From NCBI GenBank assembly GCA_021818955.1, contig JAKASR010000017.1, positions 1 through 64,000 of the forward strand: a stretch of 64,000 nt of DNA. Reading direction: 5' to 3'. The DNA comes from Acidobacteriota bacterium. Its GTDB lineage: Bacteria; Acidobacteriota; Terriglobia; Terriglobales; SCQP01. The notes under the pieces were generated by a model. It was not told where the DNA came from and made no database searches. It worked only from the letters and a program-made list of their open reading frames with translations. The first letter of the stretch is position 1. Each line of letters opens with the position of its first letter. This document shows, in pieces, positions 8,525 through 17,421 of the stretch. The position numbers and the translations under genes are program-made.

Positions 8525-9895
8525 ATGGCAACCCCGGCAATAGCTCCTCGCGATCTGATGGCCCGCATCCAGTCCCGCACCGCCGAGATTGGAGTAGTCG
8601 GCTTAGGCTACGTAGGCCTGCCTCTGCTGCTCACCTTCCACCGCGCCGGTTTTCCGGTCAGCGGCTTCGACCTCGATCCGGAGAAAATCGCGCGCTTGAA
8701 TCGCGGCGAAAGCTACATCCGGCATCTCGGCGCGGAAGCGGTCGCCGCGGCGCGGGCCGCCGGGCGCTTCCGCGCCACCGGTGATTTCTCCGCGTTGCGC
8801 CACATGGACGCCATTATCGTCTGCGTCCCGACGCCGCTGAACGAAACCCAGGAGCCGGATCTCAGCTTTATCCAGGCTACCGGCCGCACCATCGCGCAAT
8901 ACCTGCAGCCGGGGCAACTGGTGTGCCTCGAAAGCAGCACCTATCCGGGCACGACCGAAGAAGTACTGTTGCCGTTGCTGGAAGCCAGTGGCCTGCACTG
9001 CTCGCTTGATGCCGTCTCCGCCGGCAGTGCCGCCATTCCGCCGGCCCTCGAGTTTTATCTCGGCTATTCCCCCGAGCGCGAAGACCCCGGCAATAAACGC
9101 TACACCACCCAAAGCATCCCCAAGCTGGTGGCCGGACGCAATGCCGCTTCGGCCGGGCGGGTGGAGGCGCTCTATGCATCGGCCTTCGAAAAGGTTGTCC
9201 GCGTTTCCTCGCTGCAAGTGGCGGAGATGGCCAAGATTCTGGAAAACACCTATCGCGCCGTCAATATTGCCCTGGTGAACGAACTCAAGCAGCTCTGTCT
9301 CCGCATGGGTATTGATATTTGGGAAGTCATTGACGCCGCCGCCACCAAGCCCTTCGGCTACCAGCCCTTTTATCCCGGCCCCGGCTTAGGCGGCCATTGC
9401 ATTCCGATTGATCCGTTTTACCTGGCTTGGAAGGCCAAGCAGCATGACTTCACAGCCCGCTTGATCTATCTGGCCGGCGAGATCAACACGGAAATGCCTT
9501 ATAAGGTGATCGAAGCGGTCTTCAACGGCCTGAATCGCTCGCACAAGGCGGTCAACGGGGCCCGCATCCTGGTGCTCGGTGTGGCCTATAAAAAGGATAT
9601 TGACGATTTGCGGGAATCGCCCGCATTAAAGATCATCGCGCTATTGCGTAAACTCGGAGCTCAGGTGGACTACCACGATCGCTTCTGTCCGGAGGTGCGT
9701 CCGGGCCGGCAAAACGATTTCCACCTGCGCTCGATTGAATTCACTCCCGCTGCCGCCGCGTCCTATGATTGCGTGCTGATCGCTACCGATCATTCCGGCC
9801 TGGATTACGCCGCCATCGCCGCCCACGCCCCGCTGGTGGTGGATACTCGCAACGTCACCCGCGGTCTTCACTCCCCGCATGTCATCCGCTGCTGA
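8525..9895 (+). CDS. nucleotide-sugar dehydrogenase (UDP-GlcNAc/ManNAc 6-dehydrogenase type)
   Basis: Oxidises C6 of a UDP-sugar to the uronic acid with two NAD+. Rossmann motif GVVGLGYVGLPLLLTFHRAG starts near residue 22. A central helical domain holds EMAKILENTYRAVNIALVNE, and the catalytic Cys is in GLGGHCIPIDPFY (about residue 292). The C-terminal domain has LGVAYKKDIDDLRESPALKI. The sequence style matches the WbpA/TviB/WecC group rather than UDP-glucose dehydrogenase. The ATG at 8525 is preferred over a TTG at 8513. The product would be a natural substrate for the amidotransferase-type AsnB proteins in the locus. With wecB at 49444, UDP-ManNAcA is one possible product. Confidence 0.88.
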   Translation: MATPAIAPRDLMARIQSRTAEIGVVGLGYVGLPLLLTFHRAGFPVSGFDLDPEKIARLNRGESYIRHLGAEAVAAARAAGRFRATGDFSALRHMDAIIVCVPTPLNETQEPDLSFIQATGRTIAQYLQPGQLVCLESSTYPGTTEEVLLPLLEASGLHCSLDAVSAGSAAIPPALEFYLGYSPEREDPGNKRYTTQSIPKLVAGRNAASAGRVEALYASAFEKVVRVSSLQVAEMAKILENTYRAVNIALVNELKQLCLRMGIDIWEVIDAAATKPFGYQPFYPGPGLGGHCIPIDPFYLAWKAKQHDFTARLIYLAGEINTEMPYKVIEAVFNGLNRSHKAVNGARILVLGVAYKKDIDDLRESPALKIIALLRKLGAQVDYHDRFCPEVRPGRQNDFHLRSIEFTPAAAASYDCVLIATDHSGLDYAAIAAHAPLVVDTRNVTRGLHSPHVIRC

Positions 9896-9933
9896 ATCCT
9901 GGTCTTCCCCCCGCCGCCTCTCGTCCATACCCC

Positions 9934-11127
9934 ATGCCGGAAATCTGCTACGCGTCCGCTGCCTCCCAGGGCGATGCCGCCGTCGTATCTGCCGCCACCG
10001 GCCCGCGAAATCAGCCGCGCCGCGTGCTGCTGCTGTTGGGCGAATTGGCGACCGGCGGCGGAGGCATCGAAAGCTTCAATGCCAGTGTGCTAGCTGCGCT
10101 GCGCGGGCACGGCGACGGGGGCGCCATTGTGGCGCTCAACGATCCCCGCCGCGGTTCCGCGCCGGAGTTGACTTCGGGCTGGAGTTATTACCCCTGTGGC
10201 GGACGCCACCGGCGCCTCGCCCAGCTGCGCTTTGCGGGCACAGCCTTCGCCTGCGCCTTGCGCCATCGCCCGCTCTTCGTGTTTTGCGGGCATCTGAATT
10301 TTTTGGTCTTGGTGCGCGCGCTGCGCCTGCTGTTGGGCATCCGCTGTGTGGCCATGCTTTACGGCATCGAGGCTTGGTCGCCGCGCGGGCGCGCTATCGC
10401 CTGGGCCATGCGCGGCGAGGCGCATTACCTGGCCATCAGCCGCTATACCCGCGACCGCTGCCTGGCCTGGGCGCCGCTGCGGGCCGGACAAATTGGCCTG
10501 CTGCCTTGCACCTTCGATGCCCGCCGTTTCTCTCCCCAGCCCAAATCGGCGCGCCTCGTGCGGCAATACCGTTTGGAAGGCAAGCGCGTTCTGCTGACCG
10601 TCGCCCGGCTTTCCGCCTTGGAGCGTTATAAAGGCCACGAACAGGTGCTGCGCGCGCTCGCCCGCCTTCGCTCCGCTCATCCGGAGCTCTGTTATCTGAT
10701 CGTCGGCGACGGCGATTACCGGCCGGAACTGCAGCGGCGGGCGCGGGAATTGGGCGTGGCGGAAATCACTATCTTTGCCGGCCGCGTCCCGGCGGACGAG
10801 CTGGCCGCTTATTACAACCTTTCCGACGCCTTTATCATGCCCAGTCGGGGTGAAGGCTTCGGCATCGTCTTTCTCGAAGCCCTGGCCTGCGGCAAGCCGG
10901 TGATCGCCGGCAACGGCGACGGCGCCCGCGATGCGCTCTTGGATGGCGAGCTGGGCTGGCTGGTCGATCCGGAAGATTCCCCGGCCATGGCCCGCGCCAT
11001 TCTGGATGCGCTGGCGCCGGATCAGGCCGAGCCGCGCCGCAATCCCGCCTTTTTGCGGCGGCGAACGCTGGAAGCTTTTGGGCCCGAGGCCTTCAGCCGG
11101 CGCCTGCTGGCGGCTTTGCCATGTTGA
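9934..11127 (+). CDS. glycosyltransferase family 4 (GT-B)
   Basis: 397 aa. The N-terminal acceptor domain opens with RVLLLLGELATGGGGIESFN, the Gly-rich nucleotide-proximal loop of retaining GT-B enzymes. The donor domain has LLTVARLSALERYKGHEQV, then LIVGDGDYRPEL and the E-x7-E signature in EGFGIVFLEALACGKPVI. Start chosen at 9934, just after the dehydrogenase stop at 9895; the longer open frame upstream overlaps the dehydrogenase and is not conserved-looking. Sugar donor unknown. Likely a cytoplasmic, membrane-associated step in repeat-unit assembly. Confidence 0.88.
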   Translation: MPEICYASAASQGDAAVVSAATGPRNQPRRVLLLLGELATGGGGIESFNASVLAALRGHGDGGAIVALNDPRRGSAPELTSGWSYYPCGGRHRRLAQLRFAGTAFACALRHRPLFVFCGHLNFLVLVRALRLLLGIRCVAMLYGIEAWSPRGRAIAWAMRGEAHYLAISRYTRDRCLAWAPLRAGQIGLLPCTFDARRFSPQPKSARLVRQYRLEGKRVLLTVARLSALERYKGHEQVLRALARLRSAHPELCYLIVGDGDYRPELQRRARELGVAEITIFAGRVPADELAAYYNLSDAFIMPSRGEGFGIVFLEALACGKPVIAGNGDGARDALLDGELGWLVDPEDSPAMARAILDALAPDQAEPRRNPAFLRRRTLEAFGPEAFSRRLLAALPC

Positions 11128-11175
11128 TCTTCCGGGCAAGTTCCCGGCCTGTCCACGGCATTTTTTCCGTATTGA

Positions 11176-12180
11176 GTGAAACGTTTGCCCTCGCATCGCA
11201 TGCTTTATTTCCCCCGCGCCGATTTTTGGGTCGCTCCCGAGGCGCTGGGGACCTATTCACGCTGGGCCTTAAAACGCCATTTGCAAGCCGGAGGCGGATG
11301 GCGCGGAATGGCGCAATATTTCCGGCATCCCTCCCGTCCCGCGAATCCGACTGATGCCGTCGCTCACTGCCTGGCGCGGGCCCGCCTGCTGCACGTTGAG
11401 CCGGCCTGGCTGCGCGGTCACACCGATGGCACGCGCGTGCAGGTCTTTGACCGCCGCGGTGACCGCATTGCGCAGTTGGCGCTGGGCGACCGGGCCCGGC
11501 GTTTTATGCGGCGCGAGTTATGGGCGCGCCGGCGCGCTCAGGACCTGGCGCCGCGCATTTTGCATTCGTCCCCGGACGCTAGCGGGTATGTGGAGGAATG
11601 GGTGCCGGCCCGTTTCCAGCGTTCTTCCCCCAGCCGGCAACTGCCGCTCATCCTGGAGCAATTGCAAGCCCGCTTCTATCGGCCGCGGCCGCTGGCGTTG
11701 GCGCCCTTCGTGCGCCGGCTTAGCCGGTTGTGTCCCCTCCAGCCGCTGGAAACGCGGGCGATCGATATCGCCGCGGTGTGCTTGCAAAATCGGCCGCTGC
11801 GGGTGAGCTGGGTGCATGGCGATTTGTGGACCGGCAATATCCTGCTCGATCGCCACGGCAAATATGTCTTCCTTGACTGGGAATACACCCGCCCGAGCCT
11901 GGTTACGGCGGATGCCTGGTTCTATCTTTATCACCGCCTCCGGCTGGAGGCCGGCGACCCCGCCGCCTTTCGGCGTGGCCTGCACGCCGTCTTGCGGCAA
12001 TGCTACGGCATGGAGCACGAGTTGGATGTGCGGGCCTGCCATCTGCTGCATCTGGTCGAGCGCCGCCTGCTGCTGCGCAGCCTGGGCCAGCTCGGCTCGC
12101 GGCAATATGCGCTGCTCGAACTGGATATTCGCTCCGAACTTCAATCCGCCCCGCTGCAGTCCCGCCGGATGGCCGTCTAA
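11176..12180 (+). CDS. APH/choline-kinase-like phosphotransferase
   Basis: 334 aa from a GTG at 11176, or 326 aa from the ATG at 11200; neither has a good ribosome-binding site. The kinase core is clear: WVHGDLWTGNILLD (Brenner-type catalytic loop, with the catalytic Asp in HGD) and, about 15 residues later, FLDWEYTRPSLVTADAW, the metal-binding Asp. This is the fold of aminoglycoside and choline phosphotransferases. In a polysaccharide locus it more likely phosphorylates a sugar or an alcohol decoration than an antibiotic. It stands immediately before a nucleotidyltransferase/nucleotide-kinase fusion. Substrate unknown. Confidence 0.7.
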   Translation: MKRLPSHRMLYFPRADFWVAPEALGTYSRWALKRHLQAGGGWRGMAQYFRHPSRPANPTDAVAHCLARARLLHVEPAWLRGHTDGTRVQVFDRRGDRIAQLALGDRARRFMRRELWARRRAQDLAPRILHSSPDASGYVEEWVPARFQRSSPSRQLPLILEQLQARFYRPRPLALAPFVRRLSRLCPLQPLETRAIDIAAVCLQNRPLRVSWVHGDLWTGNILLDRHGKYVFLDWEYTRPSLVTADAWFYLYHRLRLEAGDPAAFRRGLHAVLRQCYGMEHELDVRACHLLHLVERRLLLRSLGQLGSRQYALLELDIRSELQSAPLQSRRMAV

Positions 12181-12282
12181 ACCCGCCTCCGGTCTTGGAC
12201 ACTCCGCCACCGCGGCGCTTTTAATTCCAGGCCTGGCCTTGAGCCTGGGCCAATCGCTTCAAGACCGTTGCCCCCCAAAATT

Positions 12283-13530
12283 ATGGCCACCAGCACCCAG
12301 CCTGAATTTCGCTTGAGCGAGTTGTTCCAGCAGGATCCGGGAAGCACTTTTCAGCGGCTTTGGGAGCGCATTCAGGCAATCGCCCCCGATGCCTTTCTCA
12401 TGCGCGCTCCCATCCCCTCGGCCGAACCCTTTGAAACCGCCGGCGGCCGCGATCTGGATATATTGCTGAGCGACCAAAGCATCCCGCCGGTGCGCGACTT
12501 CCTTTTGCAGGAAGGTTTCCGCCTGGAATACGCCCGCCCGAGTTATTTGGCAAGGTACCGGCTTCGCTTGCCTCAATTTCCCGGTCCCGTGGGAGTGGAT
12601 CTCTACCGGGCGCGCGCCTGGGGCGACGGCTACCTGGCCTCGCCTTCGGTTCATATGACGCCGATTGCCGGCCTCCTGCTCCGCGCGGTTGTGGATGGCA
12701 AAGGCCCGGGCTATTTCGCGCAACGCAGCCAGGACGCCACTCCCGCCATCCAATTGGGGGAACGGGTGTTGAGCGGCTCTCGCCTGCTGACGCTGCGGGG
12801 CCTGCTCCTCCGTGGGGTGGTCAAGCCGGATCTTCGCTGGCTGGCGCGGACGGGCTTGCGCCGGCTGGGACATCTGTTGCACCGCTTGCGTCACCATTCT
12901 GGATTGGAAATCTGCCTGCTCGGCGTGGATGGCACGGGTAAAACCAGCGTGGCCGCGGGCCTGGCCGCCATGAGCCCGATCGTGCGCACCATTTATCTCG
13001 GCGACAATTTTTGCTCCTGGCCCGTCCGCTTTGTGCGGCGCTTTTCCCTGCCCCGCCCGCTGCCGCAAATGGCGCGTCATTTCGAGCTGTTTACTCGCCG
13101 CCTCAAAGGCCTCATCCTGGCGCGCCGCGGCTACATTGTGGTGTACGATCGCCATCCCATGGAACGGCTGGCGATCGCCCCTCGCACCTTTCGGGAACGA
13201 TTCAATAACCTGATGGCGCGTGCTTACGCCCGCCCGGTGGATTTTATTTATTGGTTTCAAGGCGATCCGCAGCGGTTATGGGAACGCAAAAAAGAGCATC
13301 CTCCGGAAAAATTGCGCGATTTGAATGACCTGCTGGACCGTATGCTGCGCTCGCGTGCCATGCTCTTCGAATCCATCGACGTTGTCGCCAACGGCTTGCC
13401 CGAAGTCTTGCGCCTCGTCAGTCGAGACATGGTTGCCCGCTACAGCCGTCATCTGGATATTGCCCGCGTTCCCGGCCTGTCGGGAAAATTGATGCGAACC
13501 GCCGCAATCATGCCGCCACGGGCGGTTTAA
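12283..13530 (+). CDS. fusion of nucleotidyltransferase-like and thymidylate-kinase-like domains
   Basis: 415 aa. The first half has the nucleotidyltransferase-like pattern GGRDLDILLS (about residues 48-57) and a second acidic strand GVDLYRA (about 104), as in small MNT-type nucleotidyltransferases acting on sugars or phosphates. The second half has a P-loop LLGVDGTGKTSVA (about 211-223) and a kinase-like VVYDRHPMERLAI (DR-type motif, about 285), resembling thymidylate-kinase-fold proteins. The ATG at 12283 is preferred over a TTG at 12268. Together with the APH-like kinase just upstream it could make and activate a phosphorylated building block; this is inference. Confidence 0.6.
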   Translation: MATSTQPEFRLSELFQQDPGSTFQRLWERIQAIAPDAFLMRAPIPSAEPFETAGGRDLDILLSDQSIPPVRDFLLQEGFRLEYARPSYLARYRLRLPQFPGPVGVDLYRARAWGDGYLASPSVHMTPIAGLLLRAVVDGKGPGYFAQRSQDATPAIQLGERVLSGSRLLTLRGLLLRGVVKPDLRWLARTGLRRLGHLLHRLRHHSGLEICLLGVDGTGKTSVAAGLAAMSPIVRTIYLGDNFCSWPVRFVRRFSLPRPLPQMARHFELFTRRLKGLILARRGYIVVYDRHPMERLAIAPRTFRERFNNLMARAYARPVDFIYWFQGDPQRLWERKKEHPPEKLRDLNDLLDRMLRSRAMLFESIDVVANGLPEVLRLVSRDMVARYSRHLDIARVPGLSGKLMRTAAIMPPRAV

Positions 13531-13626
13531 GCCTGCGGCCTCGATTCGCCGCAAAATCCACTGCTGGCGCCGGCGGTGCTCGCGCCGGCTCTTTTTTTCA
13601 AGCTAGCACTCCTGCTCGGATCTCCT

Positions 13627-14637
13627 ATGAACTTTGAAAACCAATCCATTCTGATCACTGGCGGCACCGGCTCCTTCGGCAAAAAATTTGTCGAAATCGT
13701 GCTCGCCGAATACTCGCCCAAGCGGCTGGTCGTCTTCAGCCGCGATGAGCTGAAGCAGCACGAAATGCGGCAGCGTTTCCCCGACAGCGGCAGCTCGCCG
13801 GTGCGCTACTTTGTCGGCGACGTGCGCGACCGCGACCGCCTGATGCGCGCCTTTCACGGCGTTGACGTGGTGGTGCACGCGGCCGCGCTCAAGCAGGTGC
13901 CGGCCTGCGAGTACAACCCCTTCGAAGCGGTGCAAACCAATATCATGGGCGCCAAAAACGTGATTGACGCGGCCATCGATTCCGGCGTTAGCCGCGTGCT
14001 CGCGCTCTCCACCGACAAGGCGGTCAACCCCGTCAATCTCTATGGCGCCACCAAGCTGGTGGCGGAAAAGCTCTTTATCCAGGGCAACGCCTATGCCGGC
14101 GGACGCGGCGCGCGCTTTGCCTGCGTCCGCTATGGCAATGTGATCGGCAGCCGCGGCAGCGTGGTGCCGCTGTTTGTCGAGCAGCGGAAATCCGGCCGCC
14201 TCACCCTCACCCATCCGGAGATGACCCGCTTCTGGATCACGCTCGAGCAGGGCGTGCGCTTCGTCATCCGGGGCATCGAGTTGATGCGCGGCGGCGAGAT
14301 CTTCGTGCCCAAGCTGCCCGCCTCCAGCATCCGGCAGTTGGCCGAAATCATCGGCCCCGACTGCCGCGTCGAGGTCACCGGCATCCGCCCGGGCGAGAAG
14401 CTGCACGAGGTGCTGATCGCCGATGGCGAGGCGCGCAATGCCGTCGAGCTGGATCACGCCTACGTCGTGCTGCCGCAGTTTTCCTGGTGGGATGGCGATG
14501 GCGCGCACCAGGGCCGCAAGCTGCCCGCCGACTTCTTCTATAGCAGCGACCGCGCCCGCCGGCTGACGGAAGAGGAAATCCGGCAATTGATTTCCGGCTT
14601 CCATCCCGCCGTCCGGGCGGCTGCCGTTTCGCAGTAA
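13627..14637 (+). CDS. pseB: UDP-GlcNAc 4,6-dehydratase (inverting), PseB type
   Basis: First enzyme of CMP-pseudaminic acid synthesis: converts UDP-GlcNAc to the 4-keto-6-deoxy-L-arabino sugar. 336 aa. NAD(P) motif ILITGGTGSFGKKFVE is followed by SRDELKQHEMRQRFP, both typical of PseB/FlaA1. The SDR catalytic region is ALSTDKAVNPVNLYGATKL, with the Thr-Asp-Lys and the YxxxK. Start is the ATG at 13627; a 17-residue upstream extension from GTG looks spurious. The downstream order pseC, pseGH, pseI, methylase, pseF confirms the pathway. CapD-type dehydratases are close relatives, but the context decides. Confidence 0.93.
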   Translation: MNFENQSILITGGTGSFGKKFVEIVLAEYSPKRLVVFSRDELKQHEMRQRFPDSGSSPVRYFVGDVRDRDRLMRAFHGVDVVVHAAALKQVPACEYNPFEAVQTNIMGAKNVIDAAIDSGVSRVLALSTDKAVNPVNLYGATKLVAEKLFIQGNAYAGGRGARFACVRYGNVIGSRGSVVPLFVEQRKSGRLTLTHPEMTRFWITLEQGVRFVIRGIELMRGGEIFVPKLPASSIRQLAEIIGPDCRVEVTGIRPGEKLHEVLIADGEARNAVELDHAYVVLPQFSWWDGDGAHQGRKLPADFFYSSDRARRLTEEEIRQLISGFHPAVRAAAVSQ

Positions 14638-14656
14638 AGAAAGCCCTGGCCGCTCC

Positions 14657-15868
14657 ATGAAACCGGCATCCAGCTTCGCGGAAAAACTGGCCTTGGAAGG
14701 CGGCGTCCCGGTGCGCTCCACCCTCCTGCCCTATGGCCATCAGGTGATTGAAGATGCCGATATCGCCGCCGTAACGGAGGCCTTGCGCTCCGATTTCCTC
14801 ACCACCGGTCCGGAGGTGGAGCGTTTTGAGCAGGCGGTCGCGCAAATCTCCGGCGCCCGCTACGCCATCGCGGTCAGCAACGGCACCGCCGCGCTGCATG
14901 CCGCCGTGGCCGCGCTGGATCTGTCGCCGGAAGACGAAGTCATTGTCCCCGCCCTCACCTTTGCCGCCAGCGCCAATTGCGTGCGCTATTGCGGCGCGCG
15001 CGTCGTTTTTGCCGACGTGCGGCCCGATTCGCTGACGCTCGATCCCGCCGCTGTCCGCGCCGCCGTCACCCCCCGCGCCAAAGCCGTCATCGCCGTGGAT
15101 TTCGCCGGCCAGCCGGCCGATTATGCCGAGTTGCGGGAACTCGCCTCGCGCCACCATCTGGCCCTCATCGCTGATGCCGCGCATTCCCTCGGCGCCCGCT
15201 ATCGAGACCGCCCCTCCGGCAGCCTGGCCTTGATGACCACCTTCAGCTTTCATCCCGTCAAGCACATCACCACCGGCGAAGGCGGCATGATCGTCACCTC
15301 CGATGAGCGCCTGGCCGCGCGCCTGCGCCGCTTCCGCAACCACGGCATCGCCACCGATTTCCGCCAGCGCGAGGCCGGCGGCGACTGGTTTTACCGCATG
15401 GAAATGCTCGGCTTCAACTATCGGCTCAGCGATCTGCAATGCGCCCTCGGCCGGGCGCAACTGCAACGCCTGCCGCGGTGGCTCGACCGGCGCCGGGCGC
15501 TCGTGGCCGCTTACGGCGAAGCGCTGGCGGCGCAGCCGGCGCTGGAATTGCCCATCACCCTCCCCGGCCGCGATTCGGCCTGGCATCTCTATGTGGCGCG
15601 GCTCCGGTTGCCAAACCTGCGCTGGGAGCGCAAGCAAATCTTCCAGGCGTTGCGCGCGGAAAACATCGGCGTCAACGTGCATTACATACCCGTGCCCTGG
15701 CATCCTTATTACCAGCAACTCGGCTATCGTCGAGGCGACTGGCCGGTGGCGGAAGCCGAATACGAGCGCTTGCTCTCGCTGCCGCTCTGGGCCGGCATGG
15801 ACCGCGCCGATATCGGCGACGTCGCCCATGCCCTGCGCAAAGTGCTCGCCGCCGCCGGCGCCAATTAG
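14657..15868 (+). CDS. pseC: UDP-4-amino-4,6-dideoxy-N-acetyl-beta-L-altrosamine transaminase
   Basis: Second step of pseudaminic acid synthesis: PLP- and glutamate-dependent amination at C4. 403 aa, DegT/DnrJ/EryC1/StrS family. Visible features are LPYGHQVIEDADIAAV near the start, AVSNGTAALHAAVAAL, VPALTFAASANCVRY and the PLP lysine in TFSFHPVKHITTGEGGM (about residue 200). The HPVK sequence, as opposed to the plain NxxK of other DegT enzymes, is characteristic of PseC. It begins 19 nt after pseB and is followed by pseG-pseH with 2 nt between stop and start. Confidence 0.93.
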   Translation: MKPASSFAEKLALEGGVPVRSTLLPYGHQVIEDADIAAVTEALRSDFLTTGPEVERFEQAVAQISGARYAIAVSNGTAALHAAVAALDLSPEDEVIVPALTFAASANCVRYCGARVVFADVRPDSLTLDPAAVRAAVTPRAKAVIAVDFAGQPADYAELRELASRHHLALIADAAHSLGARYRDRPSGSLALMTTFSFHPVKHITTGEGGMIVTSDERLAARLRRFRNHGIATDFRQREAGGDWFYRMEMLGFNYRLSDLQCALGRAQLQRLPRWLDRRRALVAAYGEALAAQPALELPITLPGRDSAWHLYVARLRLPNLRWERKQIFQALRAENIGVNVHYIPVPWHPYYQQLGYRRGDWPVAEAEYERLLSLPLWAGMDRADIGDVAHALRKVLAAAGAN

Positions 15869-15870
15869 CC

Positions 15871-17421
15871 ATGCCGGCTCCGTCCAAAAGCTCGCCGGCT
15901 TCTCCTCCGGTGCTGCTCGTGCGCGCCGATGCCGGCCCCGCCATCGGCCTCGGCCACGCCATGCGCTGCCTCGCCCTGGCGCAAGCCTGGCGGGATCAGG
16001 GCGGCGGGGTGCATTGGCTGGGGGCCGCCGGGTTTCCCTCCTCGTTGCGCCAGGATTTGCGCCGGCAAGGCATCGTTTTTTCCGGGCTGCGCGTTCGCCC
16101 GGGCAGCGTTCGGGATGCCGCCCGGACCGTTGCCCTCGCCCGCCGCTGCCGCGCCGGCTGGGTGCTGCTGGATGGCTATCGTTTCAAAGCCGATTTTCAG
16201 GCGGCCATCAAAAAAGCCGGCTTGCAACTCTTCTGTCTCGATGATGACGGCTCTGCCAGGCGTTACTGGGCCGATTGCGTTTTGAATCAAAACGCCGTGG
16301 TTGCGCCCGCGCTTTACCGCCGCCGCGCGCCTGGTACTCGGCTGCTGTTGGGCCCGTCCTATGCGCTGCTGCGCCGCGAAATCCTGCTTTGCCCGGCCCC
16401 GCGCCGCATTCGCCCCCGCGCCCGGCGCTTGTTGATCTGTTTGGGCGGGGGCGGCTCGGCCTCCGTTTCTATGCGGCTGCTGCAGGCGCTGGCTGAATGC
16501 GAGCTTCCGCCCTTGCAAATCGTCCACTTCATCGGCGCAAATGAGGCTCGAGGCCATCGCTTGGCTAAACTGGTCTGGCCTTCATCCTGGCGGCTTCGTC
16601 TGGAGCATGATCCGCGCCGCCTGCCGGAATATATGGCCTGGGCGGATGTCATCCTCGCCGGCGCCGGCGTTACCTCCTTGGAAAGCGCCTTTCTAGGCTT
16701 GCCTTCGGGGCTGGTGCTGATGGCGAAAAATCAGCTTGCCAATTTTCAAGGCTTGGCCCGGGCCGGTGCCGCGGTGCGGCTGGCTCGCTATCCGCATTTT
16801 CGTTTCAAGCTGGCTCTTCTGCGGAAATTGCTCCAGGATCCCGGGCGGCGTCGCCGCATGTCCATCGCCGGCCGCAAGCTGGTGGATGGCCAAGGAGTTT
16901 GGCGCTGTCTCCAGGCCATGGGTTTGCCGCCGGTGCGGTTTCGTCCCGCCGAAGCCCGCGATTGCCGCCGGGTTTGGCAATGGGCCAACGAGCCCCATAC
17001 CCGCCGCAATTCCTTTCATTCCGAGCCGATTCCCTGGCCAACCCATCAGGCCTGGTTTAACCGCATACTTCGCCATCGCTCGTCCCGGCTCTGGATCGCG
17101 CATGCGCCCGATGGCAACCCGATTGGACAGCTTCGCTTCGAATCGGCCCGCCGCGGTGAATATGTCCTCAGCGTGGGTTTAGCCCCCGCATGGCGTGGCC
17201 AGGGCTATGGCCGGCGCGTGATCGAAGCGGGGGTGGCGGAATTGTTTCGCTCCGATCATTGCCGTGGCGTTCATGCCTATTGCAAACCTTCCAATCCCGC
17301 CGCCAACCGTAGTTTTGCCGCGGCGGGATTCGTTAATTTGGGGGTGGCAACGGTTTCCGGCCAGCCGGCCATTCATTGGCTCGCCCTGCCTCCAGCCGCC
17401 GCGCGGTCACGGTCTGCATGA
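15871..17421 (+). CDS. PseG-PseH fusion: UDP-sugar hydrolase plus N-acetyltransferase
   Basis: 516 aa. Residues about 10-345 match PseG, the GT-B-fold hydrolase that releases UDP from the 2,4-diacetamido sugar: RADAGPAIGLGHAMRCLALA with the conserved GHxMR, then LICLGGGGSASVSMRLLQAL and VILAGAGVTSLESAFLGLP. Residues about 350-516 are a GNAT domain with VRFRPAEARDCRRVWQWAN and SVGLAPAWRGQGYGRRVIE, matching PseH, which acetylates N4. The order of action is PseH then PseG, so the fused protein carries out steps 3 and 4. Start at 15871, right after the pseC stop; a longer frame beginning inside pseC is rejected. The stop overlaps the pseI start. Confidence 0.88.
   Translation: MPAPSKSSPASPPVLLVRADAGPAIGLGHAMRCLALAQAWRDQGGGVHWLGAAGFPSSLRQDLRRQGIVFSGLRVRPGSVRDAARTVALARRCRAGWVLLDGYRFKADFQAAIKKAGLQLFCLDDDGSARRYWADCVLNQNAVVAPALYRRRAPGTRLLLGPSYALLRREILLCPAPRRIRPRARRLLICLGGGGSASVSMRLLQALAECELPPLQIVHFIGANEARGHRLAKLVWPSSWRLRLEHDPRRLPEYMAWADVILAGAGVTSLESAFLGLPSGLVLMAKNQLANFQGLARAGAAVRLARYPHFRFKLALLRKLLQDPGRRRRMSIAGRKLVDGQGVWRCLQAMGLPPVRFRPAEARDCRRVWQWANEPHTRRNSFHSEPIPWPTHQAWFNRILRHRSSRLWIAHAPDGNPIGQLRFESARRGEYVLSVGLAPAWRGQGYGRRVIEAGVAELFRSDHCRGVHAYCKPSNPAANRSFAAAGFVNLGVATVSGQPAIHWLALPPAAARSRSA

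Noticed and set aside
11176-12180. Antibiotic (aminoglycoside) resistance gene
   Set aside because: Only the generic kinase loop is shared; the gene is embedded in a polysaccharide operon, so a sugar or alcohol substrate is more likely.
15439-15870. Upstream extension of the PseG-PseH gene into pseC
   Set aside because: The first 144 residues are Arg/Ala-rich antiframe translation of pseC; PseG homology begins right after ATG 15871.
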